From positions 1-64,000 of the forward strand of contig CAZJGG010000008.1 of assembly GCA_964545475.1 (NCBI GenBank): a stretch of DNA of 64,000 nucleotides, written 5' to 3'. Shown here in pieces: positions 43,768 through 52,743 of this stretch. The stretch comes from CAZJGG01 sp964545475 (GTDB lineage Bacteria; Bacillota; Clostridia; Lachnospirales; JAISER01). Position 1 is the first letter of the stretch, and the number at the start of each line of letters is the position of its first letter. The notes beneath the pieces were generated by a model. It searched no databases, had not been told where the DNA came from, and saw only the letters and a list, made by a program, of their open reading frames with translations. The position numbers and the translations under genes were made by a program.

Positions 43768-45492
43768 TTAAAAACATACTTGTTCTTTAGCATCTGGGTT
43801 TTTACCAAACAAAGTTTGGGCAACAGCTGCTATGTTTTCACGCCCAGACGGACAAAAGCTTACAACGGCGTTTTCAATGTATTGGGGCACGCCGAAAGCT
43901 TCATATGGCGTGTTACTAACAATAACTACAGGTGTGCCGTATTTAACAATCTCAGGCAAAAGAGAAGTCATAGCAGCGTGAGAGCGGTAATTGTAATAAC
44001 TAGTGCATACAATTGTGTCAAATGATTCATTATTAAGGCGTTCTAATATAGCCTGTTTGTCACTGTCAGTAAATTTTTCATGAATTAACAATGAGTGCAC
44101 GTTATCGCTGTGTTTTCTCATTTCTTCATATAACACGCCTGCATGAACGTATGTTGTATTAATAAAAGAATGGAAATGGTGAATTTGTTCAATTAATAAA
44201 ATCTTTTTATCTGGCTGTAAAGGCAAGGCGGAACCTTTTTTTAATACAACAGTGCTCTTTTTCGCCGCTTCTTCAGCAAAGCTTTTTACTTCATTGTCGT
44301 TAAACAATTCTCCGGCGGCATTTTCATCAACTTTGCCTCCGTTTATATGCAAGCCCATATCGTAACGCATTGCCAAAACACGCATAACGCTTTCATCAAT
44401 ACGTTTTTCTGTTATACGCCCGTTTCGCACAGCTTCCAGCACCTTTTCGATTACGTATATGGTTGCAGGAGATTCACTGCGGAAAAGCATAAGGTCGCAC
44501 CCTGCTTCGATACAACGAATTACTGCTTCAGACAACTCATATTTGTCTAACAAGCCACGCATTTGAATGTTATCTGTAGTGACTACCCCTTTGAATTTTA
44601 GCTCATTGCGCAACAAGTTTGTTATAATTTCTTTGTTAGTTGCGGCAGGAATGTTTCCTCCGCCTAAAGCCGGGTATGCTGTAAACGCCGCCATAATTGC
44701 CGGCAGACCATTTTCAATTAATACTTTAAAAGGTTTTATATGTTCATTTAACATTTCTTCTTTGTCTATATCAATGCTTGGTAATGCAAAATGCGCATCT
44801 TCGCAAGATGAACCTCGCCCGGGGAAATGCTTGCCTGTACATGAAATTCCTGCTTCGCTATATCCTCTCAAAGACTCAACTGCATATTTAATAACAATAT
44901 CAGCGTTAGGCCCATAAGAACGAGGACCAATTTCTGGGTTCAAGGGATTTGTGTTAACATCAAGTACCGGGGAATGAATCATATTTGCCCCCAAAGCTCG
45001 TGCTTGTTTCCCAGCGTAAAGCCCGGTTTTATATGCTATCTCCGGTTCGTTTGTTGCGGCAAGCCCCATAGGGTAGGGGAACAATCTTTGAGAAAACAGG
45101 AAATCTGCACCCTCTCCCTCTTGGTCGTATGCAAAATGTAGACCAATGCTGTCTTTGCGTTCAAGAGCCAAATCCCTTAAGTAATTTAAAGTCCCGGCAT
45201 ATTCAGTTGGGGTACAATAAATACGCTTTGTTTGCAAATCCGCCGGAACATCAAATGTATCTTTATCAGCTAAAGAGTAGTTAACTTCGTCTCTTTTATA
45301 TATTCTGCTCTCGGCAGAACCGCTATGGAACTTTTGGGCAATTCTAAAACCGCCTACATGATACTTTGTAATTAGCTCTTTTACAGCAGGTGTTACAACA
45401 GGGCCTTGAAACCCAAAAACCATTAATTGACCAACCTTTTGTTCAAGGGTTAGATTTCCCATTAAGGTGTCAATCCATTTTTCCTTAGACAT
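43768..45492 (-). CDS. Glycoside hydrolase family 3, NagZ-like beta-N-acetylhexosaminidase
   Basis: A 574-residue GH3 enzyme without signal peptide, hence cytoplasmic. The N-terminal TIM barrel holds AYDQEGEGADF, GKHFPGRGSSCEDAHFALPSID and GVVTTDNIQM (nucleophile Asp in TDN). The NagZ acid/base loop pattern KHFPGxGxxxxDxH is kept as DAH, with Arg where His is usual in GHG. A C-terminal GH3-C-like domain covers about 380-574. Substrates of such enzymes are beta-GlcNAc or other beta-glycosides; the retained DxH loop favours N-acetylhexosaminides. GGAGG lies eight bases before ATG 45492. The two permease genes and binding protein upstream probably deliver its substrate. Confidence 0.85.
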   Translation of the reverse strand: MSKEKWIDTLMGNLTLEQKVGQLMVFGFQGPVVTPAVKELITKYHVGGFRIAQKFHSGSAESRIYKRDEVNYSLADKDTFDVPADLQTKRIYCTPTEYAGTLNYLRDLALERKDSIGLHFAYDQEGEGADFLFSQRLFPYPMGLAATNEPEIAYKTGLYAGKQARALGANMIHSPVLDVNTNPLNPEIGPRSYGPNADIVIKYAVESLRGYSEAGISCTGKHFPGRGSSCEDAHFALPSIDIDKEEMLNEHIKPFKVLIENGLPAIMAAFTAYPALGGGNIPAATNKEIITNLLRNELKFKGVVTTDNIQMRGLLDKYELSEAVIRCIEAGCDLMLFRSESPATIYVIEKVLEAVRNGRITEKRIDESVMRVLAMRYDMGLHINGGKVDENAAGELFNDNEVKSFAEEAAKKSTVVLKKGSALPLQPDKKILLIEQIHHFHSFINTTYVHAGVLYEEMRKHSDNVHSLLIHEKFTDSDKQAILERLNNESFDTIVCTSYYNYRSHAAMTSLLPEIVKYGTPVVIVSNTPYEAFGVPQYIENAVVSFCPSGRENIAAVAQTLFGKNPDAKEQVCF

Positions 45493-45555
45493 TTTTATGA
45501 CCTCCTTCAACAATAAAGCGGCAGACTTAACGCCTGCCGCAAATTCTAAATATAA

Positions 45556-45624
45556 CAATTCAAAGATAAAATAAATTTTTGAATTGCCTTAGTCAATGAT
45601 TAAAACCAATTCTAAATCATTGAC
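45556..45624 (-). other. Two intercistronic hairpins between binding protein and GH3 genes
   Basis: CAATTCAAA (45556-45564) pairs with TTTGAATTG (45578-45586), and GTCAATGAT (45592-45600) pairs with ATCATTGAC (45616-45624). Neither is followed by a T run on the - strand, so they look like mRNA-stabilising or processing structures and not full terminators; this would let the binding protein message exceed the downstream genes. Confidence 0.6.
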
Positions 45625-45628
45625 ATAC

Positions 45629-47266
45629 TTAATTGGCGTTATACCTAGCTAAAGCACCATTATAAATATCAAGTACCTTTTGAATACCCATTTCATTTAA
45701 TTTTGCCATATAGTTATCAAAATCGGATATTGGCTTTTTACCAAGAACAAACGCATCTAGCCATTCATCTTTATATGTATTAATTTCAGACATAATAGGC
45801 GTAATAGTGTCTTGTTCTTCTTTTGTAAATTTAAGTTTAGGCATTCCTTCAATTATGTATGGAACATATTCTTTACGAATTTTCTTAACTTCGTCTGAAA
45901 TAAATGCGTTTTCGTAAACTTCGCTTTGTTGATAAGGGAAGTCTATTGCCATACCGTTTTTGCGAAGCATATCAGCCGGAGCTTTGCCTTCTGGATCTTT
46001 GAGGATCACGTCTGTATACTGAATGCTATCGCCGCTTCCAGTGTAAGTTTCACCATCTGAACCGAAGTTTAGCAAATTCATGCCTTCTTCGCTGTAAATA
46101 AAGTCAAACATTTTAATAATTTCTTTTTTGTATTTAGAGTTTACAGAAATAGCAGTTGCACCAGTTTCACGAACTTTCGCTAACTGTCTTCTTGTTTGTG
46201 GCTTGCCGGAAGGCCCAACAGGAGGAAGAAGTCCGATAAGTTGTGCGTTAGGGTCTTCTTTTTGTAAAACAGCATTAAATCTGTCTATTCTTGAGGAGTA
46301 GCCGATGGTAATACCTGATTGCCCAGTTGTCATACGGCTTTCCCAAATTGGTGTATCAACTGTTAAATATTCAGGGTCAAGCAATTTTTCAGTGTAAAGC
46401 ATGTTTGCAAATTCTAAATATTCTTTCATGCGAGAGTCAGCCGGACCGTATTTAATTTCTCCGTCTTCATAGAAGAACTCGTTATCTACGCCGCAATCTA
46501 TGCCGAAAGCCTCAAAAAGGTTTGCGCCTGCAAATTTGTTTGTAAATGTGTAAGGTATTTCGTCTTTTTGACCATTTCCGTTCATATCATTGTCACGGAA
46601 AGCTTTCATTACAGATACCCAGTCATCAGTTGTTTTAGGTTCTGATAAACCAAGCTTTTCAAGCCAGTCTTTACGTATCATATATGTAAGTTCGTTTGGA
46701 ATGGCTGCAATTTGAGGTAATATATAAACCTTTCCGTCGTTAAATGTAACATCTTTCTTTATTATTGGGTTTTCATCAAATATTTTTTGAAGAGATGGAG
46801 CATTTTCTGCAATTAAATCTCCAAGCGGAGCGTAAGCGCCTTTTTCCACATATGGAGAAAGCCCTGAATAAGTGTGAATAATCAAGTCCGGCACGTTAGA
46901 TGGTGAGGACATCATAATATTAAATGAATCTTTGTAACCATCCCAAGGTACTGTTTGCCATTTAAAGCGAATATTTGTCTTTTCCTCAATTGTTTTAATT
47001 ACGAGCATGTCGTTTCCAATTGGGTAATCTGTTCTGTCTCTAAAGAACACGGTAATTTCCACAGGATTATCAGAAACATACCATTTTTTAGATTCATCAA
47101 CAGGTTGCTCCTCTGCGCTTGCCTGATTGTTTGAATCCCCTGAAGTTTGGCTTTCAGTTTGATGCTGAGGTGCGGATGATGATGCACTATCCGCAGGTTT
47201 TGAACATCCGCTTAATAAGCCTGATAAAATGCAGCTTGCAAGTAAAAGTGATATTAGCTTTTTCAT
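45629..47266 (-). CDS. Extracellular sugar-binding lipoprotein (family 1, LplA-like)
   Basis: A 545-residue lipoprotein: signal with lipobox LSGC near residue 21, a Ser/Gln-rich linker (about 22-58), then a large family-1 solute-binding domain with NDMNGNGQKDEIPYTF (a calcium-loop-like DxNxNGxxDEIP usual in LplA-type binders) near residue 210. Such proteins bind oligosaccharides. The matching LplB/LplC-type permeases are upstream; no ATPase gene is present, and a shared MsmK/UgpC-type ATPase elsewhere is expected. AGGAGG precedes the ATG. Confidence 0.9.
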   Translation of the reverse strand: MKKLISLLLASCILSGLLSGCSKPADSASSSAPQHQTESQTSGDSNNQASAEEQPVDESKKWYVSDNPVEITVFFRDRTDYPIGNDMLVIKTIEEKTNIRFKWQTVPWDGYKDSFNIMMSSPSNVPDLIIHTYSGLSPYVEKGAYAPLGDLIAENAPSLQKIFDENPIIKKDVTFNDGKVYILPQIAAIPNELTYMIRKDWLEKLGLSEPKTTDDWVSVMKAFRDNDMNGNGQKDEIPYTFTNKFAGANLFEAFGIDCGVDNEFFYEDGEIKYGPADSRMKEYLEFANMLYTEKLLDPEYLTVDTPIWESRMTTGQSGITIGYSSRIDRFNAVLQKEDPNAQLIGLLPPVGPSGKPQTRRQLAKVRETGATAISVNSKYKKEIIKMFDFIYSEEGMNLLNFGSDGETYTGSGDSIQYTDVILKDPEGKAPADMLRKNGMAIDFPYQQSEVYENAFISDEVKKIRKEYVPYIIEGMPKLKFTKEEQDTITPIMSEINTYKDEWLDAFVLGKKPISDFDNYMAKLNEMGIQKVLDIYNGALARYNAN

Positions 47267-47338
47267 TTTAATTTCCTCCTATTTTTAAAGTTGGTTGAGT
47301 ACGCAGCAATGAAACTTCTTCGGACTCAAGTTAAAATA

Positions 47339-48202
47339 TTATCCCTTTTCCGCTCCAACCATCATGCCCTTAACAAGATATTTCTGCATAAATGGGTAAG
47401 CAACAACCATTGGAAGAATTGAGATAACTATAGCGGCATATTTTAAACCTTCCCTGCCTGCTGAGGCGCTGCCCAGCATTTCGGAAGTATTGCCCAAAAT
47501 AACTAAATCCCGTAGCACTAATTGCAAAGGCCACAGATTTTTGTCTCTTAAGTATAACATTGCTGGCAAATATGCGTTCCAATGATATACCACATAGAAC
47601 AAAGCGATAGTAACTAAAGACGGTATGGAGCATGGCAAAAATATTTTAAACAGCACGGCTATATCGTTTGCGCCGTCAATTTTTGCAGCTTCCTCAATAC
47701 TATCTGGTAATTGCTCAAAAAATGTTTTCATAACAATCATGTTATAAGTTGTTATGGCCATTGGTAAGAGCATTGCCCATACTGTGTTATAAATCTTTAA
47801 TTTATCTACTAACAAAAAGTTAGGTATCATACCGGCATTAAACCAAATAGTTGCAGCGGTAAAGATTGTAAAAAACTTTTTACCGAAAAACTGTTTTCTG
47901 GATAACACATATGCGCCGAACACAGTTAAAACCATATTAATGGAAACACCTGCAACCGTATAAAAAATGGTGTTTGCATACGCCCGCCAAATTATTTTAT
48001 ATTGCATTAAGCGTTCATAGGCATCTGTTTGAAAGCCATAAGGAATTAAGTTTACTTTTCCTTGTATTAAAAAGTCATCTCCTGTAAATGAAGCCGCCAA
48101 TACATAAGCCAGCGGATAAAGTGTTGCTGCTGCAACTGCTAATAATATAATAGCGTTAAAACTCATAAATATTTTGCGGCTTTTAGAATTTTCTCCTATC
48201 AC
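47339..48202 (-). CDS. Oligosaccharide ABC permease (LplC/MalG type)
   Basis: A 287-residue inner membrane permease with six predicted membrane segments and the EAA loop EEAAKIDGANDIAVLFKIFLP near residue 185. The ending MVGAEKG is common in LplC-type proteins. GTG start at 48202 with AGGAGGG upstream. It lies 12 bases after its partner permease gene. Confidence 0.92.
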   Translation of the reverse strand: MIGENSKSRKIFMSFNAIILLAVAAATLYPLAYVLAASFTGDDFLIQGKVNLIPYGFQTDAYERLMQYKIIWRAYANTIFYTVAGVSINMVLTVFGAYVLSRKQFFGKKFFTIFTAATIWFNAGMIPNFLLVDKLKIYNTVWAMLLPMAITTYNMIVMKTFFEQLPDSIEEAAKIDGANDIAVLFKIFLPCSIPSLVTIALFYVVYHWNAYLPAMLYLRDKNLWPLQLVLRDLVILGNTSEMLGSASAGREGLKYAAIVISILPMVVAYPFMQKYLVKGMMVGAEKG

Positions 48203-48214
48203 TATTTTCCCTCC

Positions 48215-49162
48215 TTACCACATACTTCTGCCGGTAAATTTCTTGCTTAACCTATTTGTGACCATAACAAGAATTAAAGACAATGCCGCCTGAAACAAAC
48301 CAATTGCAGTAGCGTAGCTGTAATTTCCTTCGCTAATACCGATTCTGTAAACAAATGTTCCTATAACATCGGCTGTTTCATATAGCTGGGAGTTATACAT
48401 AAGAAGTATAGCCTCGTAGCCTAAATTAAATATTTGGCCGGATTTAATAATAAACAAAACAATAATTGTTGGAGCTATGCAAGGAAGCGTAACAACCATC
48501 ATTTGCTTAAAGCGCCCGGCGCCGTCTACAACTGCTGCTTCGTACAATTGAGGGTCTACCGCTGTTAAGGCCGATAAATAAATGATAGAACTCCAACCTA
48601 GCTCTCTCCATATATTCATGCCGGTAAACAATCCCCAAAAATATTTCGGCTCTGTTAAGAAATAAACGCTGTCCATACCAATGCTTTGTCTTACTAAGTT
48701 AAACAATCCCGTGTTGGGCTGTAGAAATTGCATATATATACTTACAATAACTACCAGAGATATAAAATGGGGTATGTATCCTATAGTTGATACCATTTTT
48801 TTAAACTTGGGGCTTGTAACCTCATTTAAAAGCAATGCGAAAATAACTGGCGCACTGAATGTAAATGTTAAGTCGAAAAGACCAATCATCAATGTGTTAC
48901 GCATAACCCTCCAAAATGAATTTGAAGATAGAAACTGCTTAAAATAATCAAAGCCTACCCACGAACTTTCCCAAATACCAACGTATGGGTTATAATCTTT
49001 AAAAGCTATAATTGTCCATAACATTGGGACATAGCGGAAAACTACGTAATAAATTAATACTGGCAAAAACATTAAATAAAGGTATTTGTTCTCATTTATT
49101 ATTCGTTTTATAGAACCCCTGGTTTTTGAATATGCTTTTCTGCCAGCCCCTGCGGTATCCAT
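48215..49162 (-). CDS. Oligosaccharide ABC permease (LplB/UgpA type)
   Basis: About 315 residues with six membrane segments and the EAA loop YEAAVVDGAGRFKQMMVVTLP near residue 220; the N-terminal YLMFLPVLIYYVVFRYVPM is typical of LplB. Two ATGs (49168, 49162) are candidates; GAGG is eight bases before 49162. The longer reading frame back to 49234 has no ribosome binding site. First gene of the operon that extends to the giant secreted protein; a weak catabolite-repression-like site lies about 87 bases upstream of the start. Confidence 0.9.
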   Translation of the reverse strand: MDTAGAGRKAYSKTRGSIKRIINENKYLYLMFLPVLIYYVVFRYVPMLWTIIAFKDYNPYVGIWESSWVGFDYFKQFLSSNSFWRVMRNTLMIGLFDLTFTFSAPVIFALLLNEVTSPKFKKMVSTIGYIPHFISLVVIVSIYMQFLQPNTGLFNLVRQSIGMDSVYFLTEPKYFWGLFTGMNIWRELGWSSIIYLSALTAVDPQLYEAAVVDGAGRFKQMMVVTLPCIAPTIIVLFIIKSGQIFNLGYEAILLMYNSQLYETADVIGTFVYRIGISEGNYSYATAIGLFQAALSLILVMVTNRLSKKFTGRSMW

Positions 49163-49248
49163 TTCCATCACCTCACTATTTTTGTTGTATTGTAAAATGA
49201 GAAAGCATATTTGGCAATATTCATTTTTTTTCAATAAGGTTATTCAAA

Positions 49249-49262
49249 CTAAAACGCTTTCA
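49249..49262 (-). promoter_or_regulatory. Weak cre-like site before the permease operon
   Basis: Read on the - strand, TGAAAGCGTTTTAG matches the CcpA box consensus TGWAANCGNTNWCA at all fixed positions except the last two. It lies between the permease operon and the divergent AraC gene. Suggestive only. Confidence 0.35.
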
Positions 49263-49321
49263 AATAAAGATTTAGAAGAATCTTCAAAAATTAACAATAT
49301 TTTTATCAATAAACATTTTTA

Positions 49322-49350
49322 TTGTATACGTGTTAAAAATTTGTTAATAT
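49322..49350 (+). promoter_or_regulatory. Promoter of the membrane AraC regulator gene
   Basis: TTGTAT (49322-49327), 17-base spacer, TAATAT (49345-49350), 35 bases before the ATG at 49386. TTGGAGGAT is the ribosome binding site. Confidence 0.6.
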
Positions 49351-49385
49351 AGGCTAATAGAAACAAAAATTTTGGAGGATATCTT

Positions 49386-51650
49386 ATGTTTCTTTCGTTC
49401 ATAAAAAAAAGTGTGTTTTGGATAAAAAGGAACTCGTTTTTTCTAAAGCTATCATTTTCATTTTTTTCATTAATAGTATTTGTTATCATTAGTTTTCAAA
49501 TTTTTGCAAGTAACTACATACTAAACGTAATGAAAGAAATGGTAACTAAATCTCGCATTGATACCTTGGAAAAGGTGAAAAATATTTTTGAACAGCAATA
49601 TTCAAACTTAAACGATATAACTAAACAGCTTACTCTTGATAATAATGTTTTGTCCGCCTCATATTTTGACAGTAAAATGGGCTCAGATGAACTTCTGACA
49701 TATCAGAATATTATAAATCAATTAAAATCCCTGAATTTTACCAATCAGTATGTTCAAAACATATCAATATATTTTCACAAGTCGAAAAATGTATTGACAC
49801 AAAGTGGTAAGTATAGTGATAAATTTTTCTTTGATACCCATTCGGATATGATACAGGAGGTTTATCAAGAAGATATAGACAGAATTTACCCATTTAGCTT
49901 TCGTTGCAGAGAGGAAAACGAGATTGTTTTTTCCGCTCCTTTGCCCCTTTATTCGGCTTATCCTAAGGCAAGCGTATATATTGGAGTAAAACCTGAACTT
50001 TTTGACAGCCTTATTCAAGATGCAAAACAGGGTGTACAATGTTATTCGCTTATAATTGACCCAAACGAAAATATTGTATCTGAATACAGCTCTTTTCAAG
50101 ACTTGGAAACTATCGAACAAGTTAAACAGTTAATATTATCAAAAAGCGAAGATGAATCTATTGAAGATTTAAAAAGCAAACTCCGAAGTATAGGGTTTGA
50201 ATCGGATTACATATATTCGGATTTGACCCACTATAGCTTTGTATCAGTGTTTCCTGTAAGCTATATATCTGAAAAGTTGTCTCTTTATGTTAAGGCTAGC
50301 AGAATTACGACAATTACCATATTAGTAATAAGCTTGTTATACTCACTTTTTATAATTAAAAAAATATATAAGCCAATAAAAGAGCTTGTTAACTACATAA
50401 ATATTTGTTCGGATAAAAATGCATTTTCTATAGATGAAATAGATTTTATAAACTTTTTTATTCGATCTATATTACAACAAAATGATAAGCTAAAGCAAAG
50501 CCAGTATATGGCAAAACAGAGAATACTTAGTGATACTCTTAAAGGAAATATTAGTTCTGCCCGTTTTTTTAAGGAATACAATTTTCAATATTTTAATAAT
50601 GATTTCAGATATAAATATTATTTTGTTATAACGATTCAGTCATTAAATATATTGAAAGACATTGTTATACAAACCCTTCATAAGCAGTTTGAATCTGTAG
50701 AAAACTTTTCCTGCCATATTGCGGAGCAGGATTCTCATACGGTTTGCATAATTTTAAATTTTGAAATAATTGATAACATTTCAACAAATATAAATACAAT
50801 TGCAGAATATTTAAAAATTATGTTGGGAGAGGATTCGGATTATGCTATCGGTGTTGGAAACTGCTATGAAGGATTTGATTACCTTGCAAAATCCTTTGAA
50901 GAGTCTTTGTATGCTGTTCAAAATAGGGTTTTTAGAAGCAGAGGAAGTGTAATTTATGTAGATGAGGTTAGAGAATATTCACATTTCGGGCTTAACGTTT
51001 CACAAATACATGAAACAAAGCTTATTAACGCTGTTAAGTCTGGCAATTTTCAAGCCATTAAACCGCATTTTGATGAAATATTTAGCGTTTTTGATTCCAA
51101 TAGCAACAGCTATTATTCTATCGAGGGTATAACAGCGTTTTTTTATAAGCTTCTTAACATTATTGTAAATTGCCTCTACGACATGAATGTTGATGAATTT
51201 GATATACCTATATTTAAAGATAATATTTACAAAAAGCTTGAGAGAGGGAAAAATCTTGAGCAGAAGCAAGAGATACTTATAGAATTTGCCGAAAGTGCGG
51301 CAAAGATTATTGCCAATAAGGAAACTAACAATACACAAGTGATTTACGACAAAATGGTTGAATATATCAAAGCCAACTACACTAATGACATTTCTCTAAA
51401 ATCATTAAGTGACCTTCTAAATTATTCAATACCGTATCTTAGCTTTATTTTTAAACAGGTATCCGGGGAGCTTTTTGTTGATTTTGTTAATCAATATAGA
51501 ATTTCCAAAGCAAAGGAGCTTATGAAATCTACAGATGAGCCTATTTCTTCTATTGCATTGGGAATAGGTTTTACAAGCGCAAATAATTTTATTAGAGTAT
51601 TTAAAAAATACGAAGGAATTACACCAGGTTTATATAGAAAAAATAAATAA
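49386..51650 (+). CDS. Membrane-bound AraC-family regulator (YesN/two-TM sensor type)
   Basis: A 754-residue one-component sensor. Two membrane segments (about 22-46 and 303-322) bracket an extracellular domain of about 255 residues, probably a Cache-like sensor; a middle cytoplasmic region follows, and the last about 100 residues are an AraC double helix-turn-helix (ISLKSLSDLLNYSIPYLSFIFKQVSG and ISSIALGIGFTSANNFIRVFKKYEGITPGLYR). Regulators of this form are typically encoded next to LplABC-type transporters, which they activate on sensing an extracellular sugar. It is divergent from the permease operon at 49162, so control of that operon is the natural inference. Confidence 0.9.
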   Translation: MFLSFIKKSVFWIKRNSFFLKLSFSFFSLIVFVIISFQIFASNYILNVMKEMVTKSRIDTLEKVKNIFEQQYSNLNDITKQLTLDNNVLSASYFDSKMGSDELLTYQNIINQLKSLNFTNQYVQNISIYFHKSKNVLTQSGKYSDKFFFDTHSDMIQEVYQEDIDRIYPFSFRCREENEIVFSAPLPLYSAYPKASVYIGVKPELFDSLIQDAKQGVQCYSLIIDPNENIVSEYSSFQDLETIEQVKQLILSKSEDESIEDLKSKLRSIGFESDYIYSDLTHYSFVSVFPVSYISEKLSLYVKASRITTITILVISLLYSLFIIKKIYKPIKELVNYINICSDKNAFSIDEIDFINFFIRSILQQNDKLKQSQYMAKQRILSDTLKGNISSARFFKEYNFQYFNNDFRYKYYFVITIQSLNILKDIVIQTLHKQFESVENFSCHIAEQDSHTVCIILNFEIIDNISTNINTIAEYLKIMLGEDSDYAIGVGNCYEGFDYLAKSFEESLYAVQNRVFRSRGSVIYVDEVREYSHFGLNVSQIHETKLINAVKSGNFQAIKPHFDEIFSVFDSNSNSYYSIEGITAFFYKLLNIIVNCLYDMNVDEFDIPIFKDNIYKKLERGKNLEQKQEILIEFAESAAKIIANKETNNTQVIYDKMVEYIKANYTNDISLKSLSDLLNYSIPYLSFIFKQVSGELFVDFVNQYRISKAKELMKSTDEPISSIALGIGFTSANNFIRVFKKYEGITPGLYRKNK

Positions 51651-51667
51651 GATGAGTTATCAGGGAT

Positions 51668-51697
51668 AGCAGGAGGAAATTGCCCTCCTGCTTTTTT
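51668..51697. terminator. Terminator after the membrane AraC gene
   Basis: AGCAGGAGG (51668-51676) pairs with CCTCCTGCT (51684-51692), seven-base loop, then TTTTT. Lies between convergent genes. Confidence 0.88.
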
Positions 51698-51716
51698 GTT
51701 AGAAGCTGATATATAG

Positions 51717-52607
51717 CTATTTGTGATTATTCAACACGCCCCTATCAGGTATAAAAACCGAATAATATTCCTTTGGCGAAATGCCATATTCACTTTTAAA
51801 TGCCCTAAAAAACGATGTATAATCGCAAAAACCGCAATTTTCCCAAGCCTTATTAATCGGAACACCAGATGTAATGTTGTTTTTTGCCATAACGACACGT
51901 TGTTGTAATATATATTTATACATGGGTATGCCAACTTGTTCAGTAAAGAAATGGGCGATTTTAGATTTGCTCACCAAAAAATTTTTGGCTACAGTATCAA
52001 GGGTTAGTTTTTCGTTTAAATGACCATGGATATATGACAAAATGTCTGAAAGCAAGAAATCACTTTGGGTATTTACATTAATAACGCCTGACTGATCAAT
52101 AATTTTACGGCTAATCTCCACAATAAGTTCAGCAATTAATGAGTTTATATAAATATTAAAAAAGGGCTTCTTATTTGTGTTTTCATCAATAATCCGTATA
52201 AGGCTTTGATAAAAGCCTTGCCACGTACCATTATCGTTTCTTACTAGAAAACAACCATTGTTTTGTTTTATCAATTCTTCCATACTCAAGCTTTTGTCTG
52301 AAAAGCAAACGTTTTGCCACCATTTTGTTGAAATCCATAAAACAATACGCCTGTATGGCAGAGTTTTTTCATTCTTTTTTTGAACAGGCTGGTGAATAAC
52401 GTTTGGCGGAATTAAAAGCAAGTCTCCCTGCTTTAACGAATACACCAAGCCCCCAATAATATAATCAGTTGAGCCGCCCATATACAAATATATTTCATAA
52501 AAATCATGGTGGTGGGCACCGATATTTGTGGGTGATGAATCAAAATAAGAAAAAACTTCAAAATCATCTCTAAGCATTTTTTGTCTTGAATTAAACTTTG
52601 AATACAT
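51717..52607 (-). CDS. AraC-family regulator with cupin sensor domain
   Basis: A 296-residue regulator: N-terminal cupin (about 15-110; HHHDFYEIYLYMGGS and GDLLLIPPNVIHQP) and C-terminal AraC helix-turn-helix pair (about 190-285; LTLDTVAKNFLVSKSKIAHFFTEQVG and PINKAWENCGFCDYTSFFRAFKSEYGISPKEYY). The in-frame start at 52640 lacks a ribosome binding site; GCGAGGTG favours ATG 52607. It is divergent from the uronate operon beginning at 52744, with two direct half sites 21 bp apart between them, so local control of uronate catabolism is likely. Confidence 0.9.
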   Translation of the reverse strand: MYSKFNSRQKMLRDDFEVFSYFDSSPTNIGAHHHDFYEIYLYMGGSTDYIIGGLVYSLKQGDLLLIPPNVIHQPVQKKNEKTLPYRRIVLWISTKWWQNVCFSDKSLSMEELIKQNNGCFLVRNDNGTWQGFYQSLIRIIDENTNKKPFFNIYINSLIAELIVEISRKIIDQSGVINVNTQSDFLLSDILSYIHGHLNEKLTLDTVAKNFLVSKSKIAHFFTEQVGIPMYKYILQQRVVMAKNNITSGVPINKAWENCGFCDYTSFFRAFKSEYGISPKEYYSVFIPDRGVLNNHK

Positions 52608-52630
52608 ATAAAACACCTCGCCAATTTGCA

Positions 52631-52664
52631 AGATTCGCAATGTAATCTACAAGAATTACAATGT
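52631..52664 (+). promoter_or_regulatory. Tandem AraC-type half sites before the uronate operon
   Basis: AGATTCGCAATGT (52631-52643) and AGAATTACAATGT (52652-52664) are direct repeats, 10 of 13 identical, exactly 21 bp apart, which is two helical turns and the usual arrangement for AraC-family dimers. TATAAT at 52683-52688, about 20 bp downstream, is a possible -10 box for uxuA. Assignment to the neighbouring regulator is inferred. Confidence 0.55.
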
Positions 52665-52743
52665 TAATTATAAAATATTTAAGTATAATGTCAATATATA
52701 ATAAAGTAAAATAAATTACTATCAAGAAATGGAGGAATATTTA

